64,000 nt of DNA, from contig NZ_JAKCMI010000037.1 in assembly GCF_021412585.1 (NCBI RefSeq), positions 203,734 through 267,733 of the forward strand, read 5' to 3'. Below the pieces are notes generated by a model that was given only the letters and a program-made list of their open reading frames with translations, was not told the origin of the DNA and did no database searches. Source of the stretch: Halomonas alkalisoli (GTDB taxonomy: Bacteria; Pseudomonadota; Gammaproteobacteria; Pseudomonadales; Halomonadaceae). Shown piece by piece: positions 1-9,143 of this stretch. The position numbers and the translations under genes were made by a program. Position 1 is the first letter of the stretch. Each line of letters opens with the position of its first letter.

Positions 1-1424
1 CCCACGTCGCCGGCCCCCTGGGTGATCAGGATATCCCCGGGGCGCAGCACCCGCTCCAGCAGCCCGGGCAGCTCCGACTTGTGCTGCACGAAGATCGGGT
101 CGAGCCCTCCCCGCTGGCGAATGGAGCCCGCCAGCGTCCGGCCATCGGCGCCGGGGATCGGCGCCTCGCCGGCGCTGTAGACATCCAGCAGCAGCAGCGT
201 ATCGACCTCGCCGAGCACCCTCACGAAGTCCTCGTAGAGATCACGGGTGCGGGTATAACGATGGGGCTGATAGACCATCACCAGGCGACGCTTGGGCCAT
301 CCGGCACGGACCGCCCGGATGACCATCTCCACTTCCCGCGGGTGATGACCATAGTCGTCCACCAGCATGACCTCGCCCTCGTCGCCGGGTGGCGGGAAGT
401 GACCATGGACCTGGAAGCGACGACCCACGCCGGCAAAACCGGCCAGACCGCGCAGGATGGCGCCGTCGTCGACGCCGGCATCGGTGGCCACGACGATGGC
501 TGCCAGGGCATTGAGGGCATTGTGACGCCCCGGCATCGCCAGGCGAACCGCCAGCGGCGCCAGCCCATCGGGGCGCAGCGCCGTGAAGCGAACCTCGCCG
601 GCCTCCTGGACGAAGTCCACGATCCGATAGTCGGCGTCCTCGCTGAAGCCATAGGTGACGAACTGGCGGTGGACTCGCTCCAGCAGGCCGCGCACATGCT
701 CATCGTCGATACACAGGATCGCCAGCCCATAGAAGGGCAGATTGTGCAGAAATTCGATGAAGGTACTCTTGAGGCGATCGAAGTCGCCGCCATAGGTACT
801 CATGTGGTCGGCGTCGATATTGGTGACGATCGACACCATGGGCTGCAGGTGGAGGAAGGAGGCATCGGACTCGTCGGCCTCGGCCACCAGGTAGTCCCCC
901 TCCCCCAGCCGGGCGTTGGCGCCGGCGCTGGTCAGCCGTCCGCCAATCACGAAGGTCGGATCCAGCCCCCCTTCACCCAGCAGCGTTGCCGTGAGGCTGG
1001 TGGTCGTGGTCTTGCCGTGGGTACCGGCAACCGCAATGCCGTGTCGAAAGCGCATCAGCTCGGCCAGCATCTCGGCACGGCGAACCACCGGCACCCGATG
1101 CTCATGGGCCCACAGGATCTCGGGATTGGACTCGTCCACGGCGGTGGAGACCACCACCACGTCGGCGTTCATCACGTTCTCGGCGGCGTGACCGATGGCC
1201 ACCTGGATGCCCCTGGCGCGCAGCCGTTCGACGACCGGCGAGGCCTTGAGATCGCTGCCGCTGACCTGGTAGCCCTGGTTGGCGAGCACTTCGGCGATGC
1301 CGCACATGCCGGCGCCACCAATGCCCACGAAATGGATGCGCCGGATACGGCGCATGCCCAGGCCCCGTCCATGGTGGGGGGGGGTTGCCTGGCCGGGAAC
1401 CGGCCTCAGGGTGCTATCGCTCAA
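1..1424 (-). CDS. murC: UDP-N-acetylmuramate--L-alanine ligase MurC (3' end beyond window)
   Basis: Cytoplasmic Mur ligase that adds L-Ala to UDP-MurNAc using ATP, the first step of the peptidoglycan stem peptide. Visible signatures are the N-terminal [10 protein letters not shown] nucleotide-binding loop, the [11 protein letters not shown]-loop, and a C-terminal [11 protein letters not shown] segment. The reading frame is open to position 1 at ...LITQGAGDV, so only the last residues of a roughly 480-residue protein are missing. Two starts are possible. ATG at 1355 gives the compact family N-terminus. TTG at 1424 has a GGAG Shine-Dalgarno 7 nt upstream and overlaps the last 11 bases of murG; I chose it for that reason. 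A run of nine C on the coding strand (1376-1384) lies between the two starts. It is the last dcw gene visible here. Confidence 0.95.
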   Translation of the reverse strand, partial: MSDSTLRPVPGQATPPHHGRGLGMRRIRRIHFVGIGGAGMCGIAEVLANQGYQVSGSDLKASPVVERLRARGIQVAIGHAAENVMNADVVVVSTAVDESNPEILWAHEHRVPVVRRAEMLAELMRFRHGIAVAGTHGKTTTTSLTATLLGEGGLDPTFVIGGRLTSAGANARLGEGDYLVAEADESDASFLHLQPMVSIVTNIDADHMSTYGGDFDRLKSTFIEFLHNLPFYGLAILCIDDEHVRGLLERVHRQFVTYGFSEDADYRIVDFVQEAGEVRFTALRPDGLAPLAVRLAMPGRHNALNALAAIVVATDAGVDDGAILRGLAGFAGVGRRFQVHGHFPPPGDEGEVMLVDDYGHHPREVEMVIRAVRAGWPKRRLVMVYQPHRYTRTRDLYEDFVRVLGEVDTLLLLDVYSAGEAPIPGADGRTLAGSIRQRGGLDPIFVQHKSELPGLLERVLRPGDILITQGAGDV

Positions 1425-2502
1425 GAGCTGTCTCCATGCAGCCAGCCACCAGACGCTCGACGGCATCGAGGTGCGCACACCTCCGTGAGCGCTGCGCCAT
1501 GGTGGCCAGGGTATCGGGTTGCAGCAGTGTCGTCAGGCGCTCGGCGAGCGACACTGCCGTCATGTCGTGTTGCGGCAGCAGTTCGGCCGCCCCCGCCGCG
1601 ACCAGGGCGCGGGCATTGACGGTCTGGTGGTCGTCGACCGCGTGGGGCAGTGGCACGAAGAGGGCCGGCTTGGCGGCGGCCGCCAGCTCGGAGACGGTCA
1701 GTGCCCCGGCACGGCACACCACCAGGTCGGCCCAGTCGTAGGCCGCCGCCATGTCCTCGATGAAGTCGGTTACCTCGGCCTCGACCCCTTGCGTGGCATA
1801 CGCTTGCCGGGTGGCCGCCTCCTTGTCCCGCCCTGCCTGGTGCCAGACCGCTGGCCGCAACGCTTCCGGCAGACGGGCCAGCCCCTCCGGCACACGCTGG
1901 TTCAGGGCCAGCGCCCCCAGCGAACCGCCGACCACCAGCAGCCGCAGGGGCCGGTCGGCCATCGTCTCGCTGTCCCGCGGCATCTCTCCCAGGGCGGCGA
2001 TATCCGCACGCACCGGGTTGCCGATCACCTCGGCGCGGCCGGGGAAGGCATGGTCGAAGGCCCCGTAGACCCGCTTCGCCAGGCGTGCCAGGGCCCGGTT
2101 GGTCAAGCCCGCCACGGCATTCTGCTCATGAATGATCAGCGGCCGTCGCGTCAGCCAGGCGGCAAGCCCACCGGGGCCGCTGGCAAAGCCGCCAAGCCCG
2201 ACCACCAGCTGCGGATCGAGCCGGCGCAGGATACGGAGAGCCTGCCATACGGCACGGGTGAGGTTGAAGGGGGCCAGCAGCCAGCCGGCCAGGCCGTTGC
2301 CGCGCAGCCCGGCCACCGAAATGCGGTTGAGCGGAATATCGGCGGCAGGCACCAGGCGATTCTCGATCCCCCGCGGGCTACCCAGCCAGTGGACCTCCAC
2401 CCCTCTCTCCTGCAACCCCCTGGCCAGGGACAGGGCAGGAATCACATGCCCCCCGGTGCCCCCCGCCATGATCAATACGCGCCGTGCCTTCGCCTTGCTC
2501 AC
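1414..2502 (-). CDS. murG: UDP-GlcNAc:lipid I GlcNAc transferase MurG
   Basis: Peripheral inner-membrane glycosyltransferase (GT28) that converts lipid I to lipid II. The 362-residue length is normal. The N-terminal glycine-rich [14 protein letters not shown] loop and the C-terminal donor site ([34 protein letters not shown]) are intact. The start is GTG at 2502, overlapping the ftsW stop as GTGA, with a GGGAG ribosome site 7 nt upstream. The 3' end overlaps the TTG start of murC. Translational coupling with both neighbours is likely. Confidence 0.97.
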   Translation of the reverse strand: MSKAKARRVLIMAGGTGGHVIPALSLARGLQERGVEVHWLGSPRGIENRLVPAADIPLNRISVAGLRGNGLAGWLLAPFNLTRAVWQALRILRRLDPQLVVGLGGFASGPGGLAAWLTRRPLIIHEQNAVAGLTNRALARLAKRVYGAFDHAFPGRAEVIGNPVRADIAALGEMPRDSETMADRPLRLLVVGGSLGALALNQRVPEGLARLPEALRPAVWHQAGRDKEAATRQAYATQGVEAEVTDFIEDMAAAYDWADLVVCRAGALTVSELAAAAKPALFVPLPHAVDDHQTVNARALVAAGAAELLPQHDMTAVSLAERLTTLLQPDTLATMAQRSRRCAHLDAVERLVAGCMETALER

Positions 2503-3719
2503 TTGCCGACTCCCTCCGCTTCCAGCGCCCGGCGCCCGGCCGCGGTTTCACGGCGCGCGACGGGCTTCGCTCTTCGCTGCGCCAGCCGTGTCTCGATATC
2601 GGCACGCAGCAACAGCGCCATCATCATGGCACTGATCAACAGGCTCGAACCGCCGTAGCTCAGCAGGGGCAGCGTCAAACCCTTGGTGGGTAGCATGCCG
2701 GTACTGACGGCGATATTGATGAAGGCCTGGGCACCCACCACCAGCGCAATGCCGTAGCTGAGGTAGGCCGCAAATGCCATGCCGGCCAGTTCGGCGCGGC
2801 GCCCCACGGCCATGGCCCGGTAGATCAGCAGGGCAAAGAGCCCGACGACGCCGAGCGCGCCAAACAGCCCCAGCTCCTCGGCCAGCACGGCGAAGACGAA
2901 GTCGGTATGGGCCTCGGGCAGGTAGAAGAGCTTCTGTACGCTGTTGCCCAACCCCATCCCCAGCCAGTGCCCGCGACCGTAGGCGATCAAGGCCTGGGTC
3001 AGCTGGTAGCCGCTGGCGAACTGATCCGCCCAGGGATCGGAAAAGCTGGTGAGGCGAGCCAGGCGATAGGGCTCGGCGATGGCGACGTAGAAGCCCAGCA
3101 CCCCGACGGCGCCCAGGATCAGCACGAAGCGGACCCAGGGCGCCCCGGCCATCAGCAGCATGCCCATCACGCAGCCGGTCATGACCACCACGGCGCCGTA
3201 GTCGGGCTCGAGAATCAGCAGCACGGCGATGATGCCCATCACCAGCAGCGGACGCAGGAAGGCGCCCCAGTGGCGCCGCACCTGGGGCAGAAAACGCTCC
3301 AGGTAACCGGCCAGGTAGGCAATCAGGCAGAGCTTGGCGACTTCCGACACCTGCAGGTTGAAGGGTATCCCGGGGATGGAGAGCCAGCGCCGGCTGCCGT
3401 TGACCTCGCGGCCGACGAACAGCACCAGCACCAGCAGCACAATACTGACCAGCAGCAGCAGGGGACCGTTGGCACGCCACCAGGCCAGCGGAGAGCGAAG
3501 CGTAAAGCCGGCCGCCACCAGGGCCAGGACCACGAACAGCGCATGGCGCTGACTGAAGTACCAGGGGTTTCCGGTCAGCCCGGCGGCCACTTCCGTGGAA
3601 GCCGATGTCACCATCACCCAGCCGATGAGCATCAGCGCAATGGCGGCAAACACCAGCCAGCCATCGAAGGGCTGGTGCTGGGTGGAGAGTTTCTGACGAA
3701 GCCTGGCGAGACGTATCAC
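2499..3719 (-). CDS. ftsW: Septal peptidoglycan glycosyltransferase FtsW
   Basis: SEDS-family polytopic membrane protein that polymerises lipid II at the division septum together with FtsI. The 406 residues contain about ten hydrophobic segments. Visible hallmarks are LEPDYGAVVV (the conserved Asp region), the GLGNSVQKLFYLPEAHTDFVFA segment and the C-terminal LPLLSYGGSSLL. The GTG start overlaps the murD stop by four bases, with AGGAG 7 nt upstream. A basic Arg-rich tail follows the last membrane segment. The family is shared with RodA; position between murD and murG identifies it as FtsW. Confidence 0.96.
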   Translation of the reverse strand: MIRLARLRQKLSTQHQPFDGWLVFAAIALMLIGWVMVTSASTEVAAGLTGNPWYFSQRHALFVVLALVAAGFTLRSPLAWWRANGPLLLLVSIVLLVLVLFVGREVNGSRRWLSIPGIPFNLQVSEVAKLCLIAYLAGYLERFLPQVRRHWGAFLRPLLVMGIIAVLLILEPDYGAVVVMTGCVMGMLLMAGAPWVRFVLILGAVGVLGFYVAIAEPYRLARLTSFSDPWADQFASGYQLTQALIAYGRGHWLGMGLGNSVQKLFYLPEAHTDFVFAVLAEELGLFGALGVVGLFALLIYRAMAVGRRAELAGMAFAAYLSYGIALVVGAQAFINIAVSTGMLPTKGLTLPLLSYGGSSLLISAMMMALLLRADIETRLAQRRAKPVARRETAAGRRALEAEGVGK

Positions 3720-5095
3720 GGAGAGACTCCTGCAGCATGGCGACCGACCCAGCGGCGGAAGACTTCACCGCGCTCCTGGTAGTTGGCGAACTGATCGAGG
3801 CTGGCGCAGGCCGGCGACAGCAGCACGCAGTCTCCCGGCTCGGCGATCGCCTGGGCCCGGGCCATGGCCGCCTCGAGGTCGTCGACCAGGGTGAGGCTCA
3901 CCCTGCCCCTCAGCGCCTTTTCGAGGCGTTCGGCATCCAGGCCGAAGAGGATCGCTTCGCGGCCGTACCGGGCAAGGGGTTCGGCCAGCGGGACAAAGTC
4001 GGCCCCTTTCCCCATGCCGCCCGCCAGCAGGATCAGCTGGCCGTCCAGGGTCGGTCCCAGGCCCGCTATGGCGGCAAGGGCGGCACCGACATTGGTACCC
4101 TTGGAGTCGTTGATCCAGCGCACGCCATCGACCTCGGCGATCACCTCCCCGCGGTGCGGCAGACCGGAAAAGCGGCGCAGCACTCGGCACATGGCCGCCA
4201 TCGGGAATTCCAGGCGATGCCCCATGGCCAAGGCAGCCAGCGCATTGGCGTGATTGTGCCGGCCTGCCAGGCGCATCTCGCGCACCGGCATCAGTGGCGT
4301 ATCGCCGTGCATCAGCCAGTCGCCGCCGTCATGAATGGCGATGCCCCATTCACCGTCCTGGGGCGCCCGGGTGGTAAAGCTGTCCTGGGCCGGCAGACGC
4401 TCCAGCGGTCGGGTCATGGCATCGTCGGCATTGATCACGCCGTGCCGGGCACCCCGGAAGATACCCAGCTTGGCGGCACGATAGCCCGCCATGTCGCCAT
4501 GCCGGTCAAGATGATCCTCGGAGAGATTGAGAAAGGCAGCGGTCTCGGCCCCCAGGCGTGGCGTGGTCTCCAGCTGGAAGCTGGAAAGCTCCAGTACGTA
4601 GCAGTCGGCATTCGGCTCGTCATCGAGCAGGTCCAGTGCCGGCGTACCCAGGTTGCCGCCCACCGCCACGCGCCGGCCCGACTCCCGGGCCATCTCGCCG
4701 AGCAGGGTGGTGACGGTGGACTTGGCATTGGAGCCGGTGATGGCGGCGATCGGCGCGCGACAGGCGCGCACGAAGAGCGCAATCTCGCCGACCACCAGGG
4801 GCTCCCCGGTAGCATCGCGCACCCGCCCGGCAAGTTCGGCGAGCCCCGGCGTGCGCGGATCCACTCCGGGACTGAGCACCACCTCCTCCACCTCGCTCAG
4901 GTCCAGCGATGTCAGCGGCCCGCAGTGAATCTCGACCCCCGGGTGCGCCGCATGGAAGTCGTCGACGCCGGGCGGGACGGCACGGGTATCGGCCACCATG
5001 TAGGGCACGCCCTGCCGCGACAGGTGCCGGCATATGGCGCGGCCGGATATGCCGAGACCGACCACCAGGGTCATACCCTTCGGCACCTTCAGCAT
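3716..5095 (-). CDS. murD: UDP-MurNAc-L-Ala--D-Glu ligase MurD
   Basis: Cytoplasmic ATP-dependent ligase that adds D-glutamate to UDP-MurNAc-L-Ala. It has 459 residues from ATG 5095, chosen because GGAGG lies just upstream and the protein then begins MLKVPKGMTLVVGLGISG, the family's N-terminal Rossmann-like loop. The P-loop reads ITGSNAKSTVTT, as in Pseudomonas-type MurD. A longer open frame runs upstream through mraY but is only frame shadow. It follows mraY after a 50-base gap and is coupled to ftsW through a GTGA overlap. Confidence 0.97.
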   Translation of the reverse strand: MLKVPKGMTLVVGLGISGRAICRHLSRQGVPYMVADTRAVPPGVDDFHAAHPGVEIHCGPLTSLDLSEVEEVVLSPGVDPRTPGLAELAGRVRDATGEPLVVGEIALFVRACRAPIAAITGSNAKSTVTTLLGEMARESGRRVAVGGNLGTPALDLLDDEPNADCYVLELSSFQLETTPRLGAETAAFLNLSEDHLDRHGDMAGYRAAKLGIFRGARHGVINADDAMTRPLERLPAQDSFTTRAPQDGEWGIAIHDGGDWLMHGDTPLMPVREMRLAGRHNHANALAALAMGHRLEFPMAAMCRVLRRFSGLPHRGEVIAEVDGVRWINDSKGTNVGAALAAIAGLGPTLDGQLILLAGGMGKGADFVPLAEPLARYGREAILFGLDAERLEKALRGRVSLTLVDDLEAAMARAQAIAEPGDCVLLSPACASLDQFANYQERGEVFRRWVGRHAAGVSP

Positions 5096-5145
5096 GCTCG
5101 CCTCCCGTCCGTTGCGCAGGGTTCGAAAATAGGCACGCCTGGCGC

Positions 5146-6228
5146 TCAGCGTATCTTCAGGGTGGCAAGGCCGATCAGCACCATCACCACGGTGATGATC
5201 CAGAAGCGCACGATGACGCGCGGCTCGGGCCACCCCTTGAGTTCGTAGTGATGATGCAGCGGCGCCATGCGAAAGATACGGCGCCCCGTCAGCTTGTAGG
5301 AACCCACCTGGAGGATCACCGACACGGTCTCCAGGACGAAGATGCCCCCCATGATGAACAGCACGATCTCCTGGCGAACGATGACCGCCACCACCCCCAG
5401 CGCGGCGCCCAGCGCCAGCGCTCCGACGTCGCCCATGAAGACCTGGGCCGGATAGGTGTTGAACCAGAGGAAGCCCAGGCCGGCTCCCGAAATGGTAGCG
5501 CAGAACACCGCCAGCTCGCCGGCCCCGATGATGTTGGGGATCTGCAGGTAGTTGGCGAACACCGCGTTGCCGCTGGCGTAGGCGAATACCGCCAGGCCCA
5601 TGGCCACCATGACGGTGGGCATGATCGCCAGCCCATCCAGGCCATCGGTGAGGTTGACTGCATTGGAGCTGCCGACGATCACCAGGTAGGTCAACACGAT
5701 GTAGAAGACCCCCAGCGGTATCACGATATCCTTGAACAGCGGCACGATCAGGCTGGTTTCCACCGGGTTGCCGGCGGTGTAATAGAGTACCAGTGCGGCG
5801 ATCAGGCCGATGACCGACTGCCACAGGTACTTCCAGCGAGCCGGCAGCCCCCTGGGATTCTTCTCCACCACCTTGCGATAGTCGTCGACCCAGCCAATGG
5901 CACCGAAGCCCAGGGTCACCACCAGCACGATCCAGACATAGTGCACGCTCAGGTCCGACCACAGCAGCGTACTGACGGCGATGGCCATCAGGATCATGGC
6001 GCCACCCATGGTCGGCGTGCCGGCCTTGGACAGATGGGACTGGGGGCCGTCATCGCGCACCGCCTGGCCGATCTGCCGCTCGACCAGTCGACGAATCATC
6101 CAGGGGCCCAGCCACAGACAGAGCAGCAGGGCCGTCATGGTCCCCAGGATCATCCGCAGGGTGAGGTAATTGAAGACATTGAAGGCGCTCTGGTATTGCG
6201 CCAGGAAATTAGCCAGAAAAAGCAGCAT
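5146..6228 (-). CDS. mraY: Phospho-MurNAc-pentapeptide transferase MraY
   Basis: Integral membrane enzyme that transfers phospho-MurNAc-pentapeptide to undecaprenyl phosphate, producing lipid I. The 360-residue length matches E. coli MraY. About ten membrane segments are apparent, with [12 protein letters not shown] and [13 protein letters not shown] carrying the conserved acidic catalytic residues, and a histidine-rich [12 protein letters not shown] loop near the C-terminus, all family hallmarks. It starts nine bases after the murF stop. Confidence 0.98.
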   Translation of the reverse strand: MLLFLANFLAQYQSAFNVFNYLTLRMILGTMTALLLCLWLGPWMIRRLVERQIGQAVRDDGPQSHLSKAGTPTMGGAMILMAIAVSTLLWSDLSVHYVWIVLVVTLGFGAIGWVDDYRKVVEKNPRGLPARWKYLWQSVIGLIAALVLYYTAGNPVETSLIVPLFKDIVIPLGVFYIVLTYLVIVGSSNAVNLTDGLDGLAIMPTVMVAMGLAVFAYASGNAVFANYLQIPNIIGAGELAVFCATISGAGLGFLWFNTYPAQVFMGDVGALALGAALGVVAVIVRQEIVLFIMGGIFVLETVSVILQVGSYKLTGRRIFRMAPLHHHYELKGWPEPRVIVRFWIITVVMVLIGLATLKIR

Positions 6229-6237
6229 GTGTTGCGT

Positions 6238-7605
6238 TCACCTTGATGCGTCAGCGCGTAGTGCGGCCACGACCCGCTCCATTCCGGCACTGCGCGATCC
6301 CTTGATCAGTACGCTTGCCCCGGGGGGGAGTTGATTCAGAACGTGGCGCGTCAGCGCGTCGCGGTCGTTGAAATGGCACCCGCCCTCTCCGAAGGCGCTG
6401 CTGGCTGGCTGCGCCAGCTCGCCGCAGGTGCCGAGCACGTCGATTCCCAGTTCCCGCGCATAGCGGCCGACTTCGGCATGCAGTCGGTCCGATGCCTCCC
6501 CCAGTTCGCCCATGGCGCCCAGCAGGCACCACCGCGGCCCCGGCAGCTCGGCCAGCAGCGCCATGGCTGCCTTCACCGCGCCTGGGTTGGCATTATACGT
6601 ATCATCGAGCAGCCGGCATCCGTTGATGCCGGGTTCCGCGCTCAGGCGCCCCGGCATGGGCATGACGGCCTCCAGCCTGGCCAGCAGCGGCTCGATGGCG
6701 ACGCCCAGCGCAATGGCGCCGGCCGTTGCCGCCAGTGCATTGGCGACGCCATGACGCCCCAGCAGGGCGAGCTGGACCCGGCCGCACCGGCGCCCGTCCA
6801 CGACAAGCGTGAAAGCATAGCGCCCCATGGCGTCACAGGCCAGCTCGACGGCATGCACCCGTGCCTCTTCGCTAAAACCGAAATCCATGACCGGCCGCGG
6901 AGCGGCAAGCCGCGACCAGAGCGGGAAGTAGCGATCGTCGCGATTGAGCACCGCGATGCCGTCGTCGCCCAGGCCGGCGAGGATCTCCGCCTTGGCCTGG
7001 GCGATCTGCCCCATGCCGCCGAACTCGCCCACATGGGCGCCGGTGACGTTGGTGATGATCGCCACCTGCGGCCGGGCGAGCATCGTGGTCCAGGCGATTT
7101 CGCCCAGATGATTCGCGCCGAGCTCCACCACCGCCTGCCGATGGTGGGAATGCAGCGCAAGCAGCGTGAGCGGCGCACCGATATCGTTGTTGAGGTTGCC
7201 ATGGGTGGCCAGGGTCTCGCCGGGGCGGCCCAGCAGCTGAGAGAGGATCTCCTTGACGCTGGTCTTGCCGCTGTTACCGGTCACTGCCACCAACGGGCCA
7301 CCCCAGGCCCGGCGCCGTGCCCGCCCCAGCAACCCCAGGGCCAGACGGGTATCCGGCACCACCAGCTGCGGCAGCGGGTCGTCCACCGGCGCCTCGACCA
7401 GCGCCGCTACCGCCCCGGCTTCCCGCGCCTGGGCGATGAAGTCATGGGCGTCGAAGCGCTCCCCGCGAAGTGCCACGAACAGGGCACCGGGAACTGGACT
7501 GCGCGAGTCGGTCACGATGTCATCCAGCCGCCGATCTTCCCCGGGAAGGGCCACTCCGAGCGCTTCGGCCACTTCCGCCAGTGTCGCCAGACCAGGCCTA
7601 GGCAT
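6238..7605 (-). CDS. murF: UDP-MurNAc-tripeptide--D-Ala-D-Ala ligase MurF
   Basis: Adds the D-Ala-D-Ala dipeptide to UDP-MurNAc-tripeptide in the cytoplasm. It has 455 residues. The P-loop is VTGNSGKTSVKEIL, followed by NLNNDIGAPLTLL and the substrate region LLDDTYNANPGAVKAAM. The ATG at 7605 overlaps the last eight bases of murE, with a GGGTG ribosome site inside murE. The longer upstream open frame is the shadow of murE's end. Confidence 0.97.
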   Translation of the reverse strand: MPRPGLATLAEVAEALGVALPGEDRRLDDIVTDSRSPVPGALFVALRGERFDAHDFIAQAREAGAVAALVEAPVDDPLPQLVVPDTRLALGLLGRARRRAWGGPLVAVTGNSGKTSVKEILSQLLGRPGETLATHGNLNNDIGAPLTLLALHSHHRQAVVELGANHLGEIAWTTMLARPQVAIITNVTGAHVGEFGGMGQIAQAKAEILAGLGDDGIAVLNRDDRYFPLWSRLAAPRPVMDFGFSEEARVHAVELACDAMGRYAFTLVVDGRRCGRVQLALLGRHGVANALAATAGAIALGVAIEPLLARLEAVMPMPGRLSAEPGINGCRLLDDTYNANPGAVKAAMALLAELPGPRWCLLGAMGELGEASDRLHAEVGRYARELGIDVLGTCGELAQPASSAFGEGGCHFNDRDALTRHVLNQLPPGASVLIKGSRSAGMERVVAALRADASR

Positions 7606-9112
7606 CGTTGTCACCCCCACGCCGCCGCAGTGACGCCTCGGCCCGTTGCGTATCGCAGAACGGGTGGCGCACCCCATCGACCTCCTGGTAGGGCTCGTGG
7701 CCCTTGCCGGCCAGCAACACCAGGTCGTCGGCGCCGGCCTCTGCCAGCGTCCGCTCGATGGCCTCGCCGCGCCCGGCGATGACCCAGGCCTGTCGGCGGG
7801 CTTCGGCCGACAGGCCCTCCAGCACCTGGTCGCGAATGGCAGCGGGGTCCTCGCTGCGGGGGTTGTCGTCGGTTACCACCAGCCGATCCGCATGGCGCTC
7901 GGCGGCCTGCGCCATTAATGGCCGCTTGCCGCCGTCCCGATCGCCGCCACAGCCGAACAGGCACCAGAGTTGCCCCTCGCCGGGGAGGTGGTGGCGCAGG
8001 GCAATCAGGGCATTTTCCAGGGCATCCGGCGTGTGTGCGTAGTCGACGATCACCGTGGGGCAGCCAGGCCGACGCACCGCCTGCATTCGCCCCGGCACCG
8101 GCACCAGTCGTGTCGCCGCCTCGAACAGCGCTGGCAGCGACTCGCCCAAGCCATAGAGCGTGGCGATGGCCAGCAGCACGTTGTCCAGGTTGAAGCGCCC
8201 CATCAGCGGCAGCTCCAGGGCCATCTCCCCCTCGGGAGTGGCCACCAACGCCAGCTGACCATGCTCGGAGGGCTTCCAGTCGAGCACCCGCAGCGTCGCT
8301 GCGGCATCGTCGCCCACCGCCAGCACCCGCACCCCCGGCGCCACGCCGGCCAGCATCAGGCGTGCCAGGGGGTCGTCGGCATTGACCACGGCAAGCGACA
8401 GCTCGGGGCGCCGGAACAGCCGTGCCTTGGCGGCCGCGTAGGCCGCCATGCTGCCGTGATAGTCGAGATGATCACGGCTCAGGTTGGTAAAGAGCGCTGC
8501 CGTCAGCTGGCAGCCATCCAGTCGCCCCTGCTCCAGGGCGTGGGACGAGACCTCCATCGCGACGCGGTCGATGCCGTCCCGGGCCATGTCACCCAGCGAC
8601 GCCTGCAGGGCCAACGGCCCAGGCGTGGTCAGCTCGGCCGCTGCCAGCGCGGCGGGTCGGCCATGCCCGAGGGTCCCCACGACCCCGGCATCCCGCCCCA
8701 GGGCGGCACTCAGTTCGGCCAGGTAGTGCGTCACCGAGCTCTTGCCGTTGGTGCCGGTGACCCCGATCAGCTCGAGCCCCTCGGGGACCGCGAAGAGCTC
8801 GTGGCCCAGTTCGCCCAGGCGCTGGCGCAGAAAGGGCAAGGCCAGCACGCGTTGCTCCTGGGCAGAGGCCGGCAGGGCCTCCCCTGGCTCGGTATGGTAG
8901 AGCACCCATCCGGCGCCGGCGGCCAGGGCATCGGCAAGGAAGGCGCGTCCATCGACGCTGACCCCCGGGACGGCCACGAAGATGTCTCCCTGGGACAGGC
9001 GGCGGCTGTCGAGCACCAGCCGAACCGGCTCGCCCGGCACGAGGTCGGGGATCGGCAGGCCGGGCCAGCATCGCTTCAGCGCCGCCTGAAAACGGGAAGC
9101 ACTCACCTCCAT
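7598..9112 (-). CDS. murE: UDP-MurNAc-L-Ala-D-Glu--meso-DAP ligase MurE
   Basis: Adds the third stem-peptide residue. It has 504 residues from ATG 9112, which is preceded by a near-perfect GGAGGTGA ribosome site. The P-loop is GVTGTNGKSSVTHYL. The motif VVTDDNPRSEDP contains the DNPR signature of enzymes specific for meso-diaminopimelate, so a Gram-negative type A1-gamma peptidoglycan is expected. It is separated from ftsI by about 30 bases and overlaps murF. Confidence 0.97.
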   Translation of the reverse strand: MEVSASRFQAALKRCWPGLPIPDLVPGEPVRLVLDSRRLSQGDIFVAVPGVSVDGRAFLADALAAGAGWVLYHTEPGEALPASAQEQRVLALPFLRQRLGELGHELFAVPEGLELIGVTGTNGKSSVTHYLAELSAALGRDAGVVGTLGHGRPAALAAAELTTPGPLALQASLGDMARDGIDRVAMEVSSHALEQGRLDGCQLTAALFTNLSRDHLDYHGSMAAYAAAKARLFRRPELSLAVVNADDPLARLMLAGVAPGVRVLAVGDDAAATLRVLDWKPSEHGQLALVATPEGEMALELPLMGRFNLDNVLLAIATLYGLGESLPALFEAATRLVPVPGRMQAVRRPGCPTVIVDYAHTPDALENALIALRHHLPGEGQLWCLFGCGGDRDGGKRPLMAQAAERHADRLVVTDDNPRSEDPAAIRDQVLEGLSAEARRQAWVIAGRGEAIERTLAEAGADDLVLLAGKGHEPYQEVDGVRHPFCDTQRAEASLRRRGGDNDA

Positions 9113-9143
9113 GGGGTCACCTCCGAGGAAAAGCAGGATAGCG

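Noticed and set aside
81..1619. A long plus-strand open frame (about 510 codons) opposite murC
   Set aside because: It mirrors MurC codon structure in a high-GC gene, has no family motif, and murC is unmistakable on the other strand. Similar long antisense frames at 1519-2658, 3737-5248, 6331-7782, 7970-9199, 9111-10580 and 19123-20526 were rejected for the same reason.
3716..5962. A 748-codon frame covering murD and part of mraY
   Set aside because: The N-terminal part is only the alternative frame of mraY; murD starts at 5095 with a good ribosome site.
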